From assembly GCF_022376445.1 (NCBI RefSeq), contig NW_025954999.1, positions 246,353 to 310,352 on the forward strand: a stretch of DNA of 64,000 bases, read 5' to 3'. The notes beneath the pieces are model-generated. The model searched no databases, was not told the DNA's origin, and saw nothing but the letters and a program-made list of their open reading frames with translations. The stretch is from Fomitopsis serialis. Lineage: Eukaryota; Basidiomycota; Agaricomycetes; Polyporales; Fomitopsidaceae. Positions 58,278-64,000 of this stretch are shown here, piece after piece (within the stretch, counting starts at the first letter, position 1; each line of letters begins with the position of its first letter). Position numbers and translations under genes: made by a program.

Positions 58278-58965
58278 ATGGCTTTGTTCTTCCCCCTCGC
58301 CACTGTGCTATCGCATGTTCGTGCTGTTTTAGGCCTCCCGCGAACGTCATCTGCAACCAAGTAAGTCTTGGGCTATTCCCTCATGAATCAATCGCTGAAG
58401 TTTGGCCGACAGTGGGGCAAAGGTGTACTATGTCAGCGATTACGAAGAGATCCTCACCCATGAAACCGCTCTGCACCTTCGTAGCGGTGCCGCGACGCCC
58501 GGGTTGCTCTTCTTCATCCCACTCACTGATAATCATTGTGAGTTTGACGCTCCCTTCTGCCTCCCCCGATCTGGTGAAATGACAGCTGCCACAGATGTCT
58601 TTTTCGGGGTGACACGCCACACTGTGTACGACCAGCTGGTCATAGCTCTTTCGCACACCGTGAAGGTTTCACTGAACGAGGTACGAACATCGCTATCTAT
58701 TTGAACACAGAGCTGAGAAATTCTCCAGCCGGAGTTGACCATATGCTGGGTTAATAATGCAGCAGGCGTGCTGCACAAAGCGAAGATGCCCACTGCCGCG
58801 AGTTTTTGGTCGCTCGCGGGGCGCTGCTTCAGCGAGAACGACAAGGATGCTCGCCCACAGAGCAACAAGCCCTTCTGGCGCACGTTCTGCAATGCCTGCG
58901 TCGTGCTCCTTCTGTGTTCCACGACTGGCTACCTGTTATGGGTTGTGGCGGGCTATTTCCTTTGA
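58278..58965 (+). CDS. Small protein with C-terminal membrane segment, copy B
   Basis: Four exons joined in frame give about 178 residues. MALFFPLATVLSHVRAVLG may be a signal or first membrane segment; then GAKVYYVSDYEEILTHETAL to PLTDNH, SATDVFFGVTRHTVYDQLVI to VSLNE, and PELTICWVNNAAGVLHKAKM to a hydrophobic tail ending VVLLLCSTTGYLLW...GYFL. Introns are about 50 nt each (58347-58411, 58536-58586, 58681-58729 approximately). The ATG sits 46 bp after a TATA box. It may be tail-anchored. No family recognised. Confidence 0.6.
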
Positions 58966-60340
58966 AATCGTCGTAGCATATATGTCCTTGCCTGTACGGA
59001 TCTTCAAGTCCATCTCTTGTAACTGTTCTCTATCCGATCACTGAATGTGCATATGAGTTGCGAGCACTGGCAGAGGTAATATTATGATGACACCACATCT
59101 CGAAATTGGAGTCATGCGAGCCGTTGTAAATCGCAACGAACATAAAATGCTATCATGAAGATATTCACACCTCGTTGGATCGGCGAGCGCATGAGCGTAC
59201 GGGCCGTGGGCGTTGGGTGGGCGGGCGAAAGTGTATGGGCGAGGTCCACGACGGAGGTGATGTGCGGGCGTGCGGGATTATGGATGTCAGAACGTTTGAA
59301 AGCGCAAACTTAGGGAATGGCGGCCTTCTTGTTCGTCGACGCACCTACTCACTGTATGGGGCCCGGACTGGCAGGCAAAGTCGTGAACTGTACATCGCCT
59401 GCAGTTGCCATTTCGGGTAATCCAGCTAATTTCGCGCATTGCGAGTCGCGCTCGCGCCTCCCCCGCGGCGCCGATACTAGTAGATCATCCCCGTCGACAT
59501 CGGCCTCGTACGTTGCTACTGGTGAGACATTCGACAGATGCTTCCGTCACTCTAACTGATCTACCATATATAGTGGACAGCTCTATAAGGCTCTATGTGC
59601 CTCAGTCCGTCGTGATGGGCGATCTCAAGGTGAAGGGACAAAGGTCGTGAGTGTGGGCTCCATAGGACGCGGGTGGCCATTACCGCGCGAAGGTAAGCGG
59701 CCAACATGACTCGTAGATGGATGGTTAACGAATGAGATTTGTCAGACGGTCAAAGGAGAACGCGACGACTGGAGGGGGTACCACCGTAGCGGTGATTCAA
59801 GGAGCCGTCGAAGCATATTGGGAGACGGACGGAAGCTGTAATCGCCGTGAAGGTCTCAAGTAATCGAACCGCACAGTCAGCCAAGGAATTGCCGATTGCT
59901 GTGGTGGAGCGCGAGGATACAGTTTTCCTGACTTGTTCGCCCTCCCGACCACAGGCTGCTCTTTCTTATTCTGTCCCCTACCTGCACAGGAGGCTGGTTC
60001 TACCGAGCTGGTCAAGGATACCGACCTAACACACTCTTTCTGATCCTCTTGGACGACCAGCACACCCCTTCTCTCTGCTCGGGGCTGAGCACCAATCTCT
60101 GTCGCCATACCACCCCGAGTTGACCTCATCTTCGCCTTTCGCTCCTCTCCAGCAAGAGTGCCATCTAGACGCGATGCCGCCGCGCGCGAGAATGCAAGGC
60201 AGGCAGAGCGCTAATAGACAAAGCTCCTACATGTCCTCAAGACGGGCGGCTTGCGTGCTGTCAGGAGCGGGGAGAAAACGACTGGCAGCTGCTAGTTCTC
60301 ATACTATGTCCACAAAGTACATTAGCACGGCTGACACAGC
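58966..60340. other. No supported gene; part of duplicated block
   Basis: Short segments resemble 55.0-55.4 kb. Open frames lack domains. Confidence 0.35.
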
Positions 60341-61790
60341 GTGACCGGTGAGTGGATATCGTGTTAGTATGATGGACGCACTGACAGCCCCGGAACAGAC
60401 CTGCGGCCTCCATACTGCGAATCTTGCCGCCGTGCTTGATCTCACCTCTGTATTATTGCCTTCTGTCGACTCTACGACTCATTCTGATCACGCATATGTA
60501 ACATCAACCATAAGGACGGTGGCCTGGGCGCGGCGCCGGGCTCGAGCAGCTGAGACCGCATCGAGTCGGTCATGGTCGGTCATGATACTCCGTGGCACCT
60601 CTCATACTACACGGGATCCTCCATGTTCATCTCCGTCTCCGGCGCGTACTATAACTTCTTTCACGAGGCCTACTCAGCGGTCTACTCGTCCGTCCTCCTG
60701 CTATGGTCAAGAGCCTTTGTCGAGTCTTGGTGGAGACCACAAAGCACACTCCGTGCGGTGACGGACGCGTGGTTCGTTTCGCTTTGAGAACCACGGCGCG
60801 CGAAGTACGTGCCTATCTCGTGGCAGAAGAAGGACTTCCGGATGCTCGCTGGGCTGCCTGTACAATGCTCTATGCTGGGCCTGGAACCCACTTGATCGTA
60901 TGTTTATCCCCTCCCTGAACTGCGCTCCTCTGACCCGCCTCGCAGTCCTCCATGCCAATCATCGTCGTCCCCGTCCTCGTCCCGCGCTTCCTCAGTATCT
61001 ACCACTGGTATGTCCTCTCGTTCACGAAGTACGGGCATCAGTCGAGCCACGACGCGTCGCTCACTCAAGTCGTTCACGCTCGCAGGCATCGCCGACTGCC
61101 TCGGTCCCGCTATCTCCGCGTTCATGTACGCGCCCTTCGACGAGGAGACGATGGCGTTCATCCAGCGCACCATCGAGAAGGATCTCGCGGCGCACCTCAA
61201 CCTGACGTCCATACTCTACTCTGCTCTGCCTCGCGCGCGATCGCCAAGGTCACGCCTGCCTCCGCGAGTGCTGGTGCGGGTGCAAGCAGGGCGGTGGGCA
61301 AGGCACCGAGCTTCTGGGAGATATACAGAACGAAAGCGCCGAACAACGTCGCGCCGGCGTGCCTGCATGACCCGATGTTCGCGATCACGGTCACGAATGA
61401 AGCCCTGAATGCGTTCCTTGAGAGCGGTGATCATCGGTCTCCCGTACGTCCTCCGCGCTGTCGCTATGCTCCGCCCTAGAGCATCCGCGAACGGGTACGC
61501 GGATTCGGGCAAGAAGAAGTGTGTGTCGTTAGAGGATGAGGCGGATGACAAGGGGGCAGCGCCGGCGAGAGAACGGGAGAAAGGGGAAGAGAGGGTGTTT
61601 ATGGAGGTGTGGAGGCAGGTCGCGCTGCCGCCGTATGAGTTGTTTACAGGTCATAACGAGATGGTCACTCAATCTGGGTATGTTACGTTGCGGAGGCGGA
61701 AAAAGCATTGGACGCGAGGACGAACGGCTACGTGTGGGTACACCGATCTGGCAAGCTATTTGTTCAGGTTCATATTGAGCTAACACACCG
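60341..61790 (+). other. Coding remnants, unrecognised
   Basis: Frames with YYTGSSMFISVSGAYYNFFH, SFTLAGIADCLGPAISAFMY, DEETMAFIQRTIEKDLAAHL, SFWEIYRTKAPNNVAPACLH and VFMEVWRQVALPPYELF look like protein but lie in different frames without clear introns. Either a multi-exon gene I cannot assemble or another broken one. Confidence 0.35.
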
Positions 61791-61839
61791 ACATAGTATC
61801 CTAGGCGGAAAGATCACTCGTTTCATCGGGTGCGGAGGG

Positions 61840-62880
61840 TTTTCGCGATTCAGAAAAGGTCGACCGCGAGGCCATCGTCGTCGGGCATGTCCTTCACGCC
61901 CCTCCGGTTGGATCGAAACGGTCTGACTGGCAAGGAGTGCCGATCGTCGCCCCGAGTTGCTCGGCGGGAGCATGCCTGTGTCAGAGGAACGTAATTGTTA
62001 GTTCGTTGCTATTCTCTCCATCTCACTTTCCAGCGTCATGTGGTGTTAGGCCCTTGTCATTCACATGGAACACGCTTTCCTAGGTGCGGCGCTTTATCGC
62101 TATCCTTCTGTCGAATGGCGAGCAACAACCCCTGGATCGGGAGTATGTCGTCAGTATCATCCTCCTGCTCGCAGATTCTGATACATCGTCCCCGCCGACT
62201 GCCGCCGTCGACGTCTCGATTCGATCATGCTGTGCTCACGGGTGGACCTCTTCACCAGAGCAGGAAGATTGGTGATTATCGCTGCGATCTGTACGTGTAA
62301 TCCTATACAAGTTCGCTCTCAACGGTAACTAACTGAGAATGTGCGTAGGGGTTAGCTTGCAAACGGGGCGAGACCGAGGGTGCGGTGCTCTCCACGGATA
62401 ACTGGTCCAACATGTTCTTCATTCTACACCGCGTCGCTTGCCCGGTCACGACTACGATTCGCAAGAGTCTCGCCTAGATGAACCAACCATCCCTGTTCGG
62501 ACGCCAAGCAAGCACTCGGCGACCCCATGGCACGCCCTCGACTTCAAGGTCAAGGTGGTTATCGGCGACCAGCTCGCTCTCCGCGAAGGAAACTGATCGT
62601 TGTCTCTGTCTCAACGACCACATCCCCGGCCAAAGTGCTCAAGGACGCTGTTGGCGAAGACGTTCCGTTCGACGGGATGATCCTCGACGCCGACAGTTGC
62701 GCAAGGCCTCTCCTCCGAGACCAGTGATAGTGCTCACGCCCCTCCTCCCGTGCCAACGTCGGTATCGCCGTCGGGGGTGCCACCGATGCAAGCACTCCAG
62801 ATCACTGAATTTGATTGAAAAGGTCTCTACACCGTCGTCTACGTTTCCTATTCACCGCGTCAGCATCGCCCTCATCAGCA
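61840..62880 (+). pseudogene. PMA1: Plasma-membrane H+-ATPase (P-type) relic 4
   Basis: It contains a decayed VDREAIVVGHV N-terminal motif, the 390-bp segment shared with relic 3 (YIVPADCR, then the altered FDHAVLTGGPLHQSRK), then FKVKVVIGDQLALREGN (family VKVKMVTGDQLAIAKETG), AKVLKDAVGEDVPFDGMILD and ANVGIAVGGATDAS. The middle (phosphorylation site and nucleotide domain) is deleted, and stops are frequent. Confidence 0.87.
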
Positions 62881-63099
62881 CAGCTGAAGACGATGTTCTA
62901 CGACAAGTCGCGTTTGAGGGCGCCTTGCCGCAGGCGACGAACGACAGTTCCTTCCACCCGATCATCTACCGCCAGGAAACCTTGCGAACACTCATCCTCG
63001 TCAATCGTGCGGCGATTCTTCATAGGGAGGCCGTCATCGGTCGCATCTCGTCAAAAATCGGTGATGCGGGTTCCAAACACAGTGCGTCCATCTTTTCAC

Positions 63100-63412
63100 G
63101 GCGGTAGACCTCAGCTGAAGCAATTGCGCGTAGAATTCCCGTCGATTGTCGATCGCCCGATCCTGCGGGCGCAGGAGCGAGTTCGCACGGCGGTCGTCAG
63201 ATATGATGATCGACGACGAGGCAACAGAAAACCGGAATGACCTGCAAGTCACGCAGCCCGTGGAGCACAGTATGGTGCGTAAATGGGCCTACGTCTTCGA
63301 TGAGAAGCTCCGCGTCCTCGAGGAGTATGGGCATCAGGGCGTGCATATCGCTGTTCAGGCCACGTGATTGCTGTATGCGTAAGGCACGTCGGACGCCTAG
63401 CTTGTGTCGCCG
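63100..63412 (+). pseudogene. ARP2: ARP2 relic, 5' half
   Basis: Reads VEFPSIVDRPILRAQER (family FPSIVGRPILRAEER), then one frame over MMIDDEATENRNDLQVTQPV, EHSMVRKW, EKLRVLEEYGHQGVHIAVQA, a TGA, LLYA, and intron sequence. About 35 codons between EKL and EEYG are missing. At 63385-63440 the sequence matches the ARP2 intron at 7.9 kb, and then enters the inverted repeat. Together with 7.0-7.9 kb it accounts for most of ARP2. Confidence 0.82.
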
Positions 63413-64000
63413 TGCTGCCACCACTGATGCTTGAACGCAGCTGCAGTCCTTGAATATGGACCAGCTGGCTGACGGGGACAACGACAGTCGAAGTGGCGAC
63501 CCGTGCGCATCTTCCGCTCAACTTCAGATGGCCGTGGCCGCCGCATCTGCCCCGGTTCTGACTGGCTCTACACCTCCGCCAACGTCTGCGCCGTCAGGCA
63601 CTGGATATACCTCGCGTCCGGGGTAGCCAATTTCACAAAACGGTGCGTAGCCGGAGGTTAAAGGGTTCACCCCGGACGTGAGGATCACGAACTCTTTCAC
63701 AAAGACAAACGGCTGGATGAAAACGAACGATACGCCGTCGCTTGCTTGGGCTAGTGTTGTGAGTTGCACTTTGTTCGATATTATTTGTGCGAACGCTCAA
63801 GGGGACACGCTTGCAGATCAACTCAAAACGTTCATTGTTCGCGTGCAACTACACGTCCATACCTGTCCTCCTTCTCAACCTCAATCTGTCTAATCTCACG
63901 TGGACCTCACCTTGCTCCATCACGTCGTCGCGCTGCACTGCTCGCTCTGCTTTGCGTCTTGTAAGCTGACGATTCGCGCGACATCGCACTCACCTGGAGT
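63413..64000 (-). repeat. Right arm of inverted repeat, with 5' part of the HMG-box gene on the plus strand
   Basis: Plus-strand sequence equals the reverse complement of 9256-9843. The frame MDQLADGDNDSRSGDPCASS starts at 63456 and is stopped by the same TAG as the other copy. Two one-base differences occur in the last 45 bases. The arm probably continues beyond the window. Confidence 0.9.

Larger units (their letters stand above)
57870..62480 (+). repeat. Duplicated block, copy B (partner about 53310-57500)
   Basis: See copy A. Order of shared segments is the same in both, so this is a tandem duplication with later indels; copy B has additional material between 59.9 and 61.8 kb. Confidence 0.7.

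Noticed and set aside
1..64000. tRNA or rRNA genes
   Set aside because: I looked for B-box-like GGTTCGAATCC words and for rRNA-like stretches and found none convincing; a covariance search would be needed to exclude them.

Overview
The window is nuclear DNA of a filamentous basidiomycete, most likely an Agaricomycete. Real genes are cut by many introns of about 45-60 nt with GT/AG ends. Recognisable families include PAT1, a JSN1-type PUF/RRM protein, a fungal WD40 membrane protein, a CACTA/Tnp2-type transposase with a SAP domain, a TET-like 2-oxoglutarate oxygenase of the kind common in mushroom genomes, and pieces of the fungal plasma-membrane H+-ATPase and of actin-related protein 2. All names come from reading translated sequence; no search was run.

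Layout. 1-6.1 kb holds a 5'-truncated glycosyltransferase (+) facing a PAT1 gene (-); each carries one apparent single-base frameshift. 6.1-7.0 kb is repeat-rich spacer. 7.0-9.85 kb (-) is a composite: the 3' half of an ARP2 relic joined to a damaged HMG-box gene. 10.2-14.8 kb (-) is a CACTA-like transposase. 16.3-19.9 kb (-) holds a JSN1-like gene whose N-terminal exon lies 3' of the RRM/PUF exons. 21.1-22.0 kb is a P-type ATPase relic. 22.4-27.2 kb (-) is a long multi-exon gene with a proline/alanine minisatellite, and 27.9-29.7 kb (-) a WD40 membrane protein.

30-45.5 kb is mostly plus-strand, lineage-specific small genes: two RING/coiled-coil proteins, two related helical membrane proteins on opposite strands, a TET-like oxygenase, and several unnamed proteins. 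45.5-64 kb is gene-poor. It holds three more H+-ATPase relics, a duplicated block of roughly 4.5 kb (53.3-57.9 versus 57.9-62.5 kb) containing two copies of a small tail-membrane gene with conserved promoter dyads, a RING gene, and, at the right edge, the 5' half of ARP2 followed by an inverted copy of 9.26-9.84 kb.

The striking feature is the number of fragments of normally single-copy or essential genes (H+-ATPase four times, ARP2 in two halves on opposite strands 55 kb apart, a rearranged JSN1). This suggests a segment shaped by repeated duplication, inversion and deletion. Because two neighbouring intact-looking genes also carry one-base frameshifts, assembly error must be excluded before the rearrangements are taken as real.
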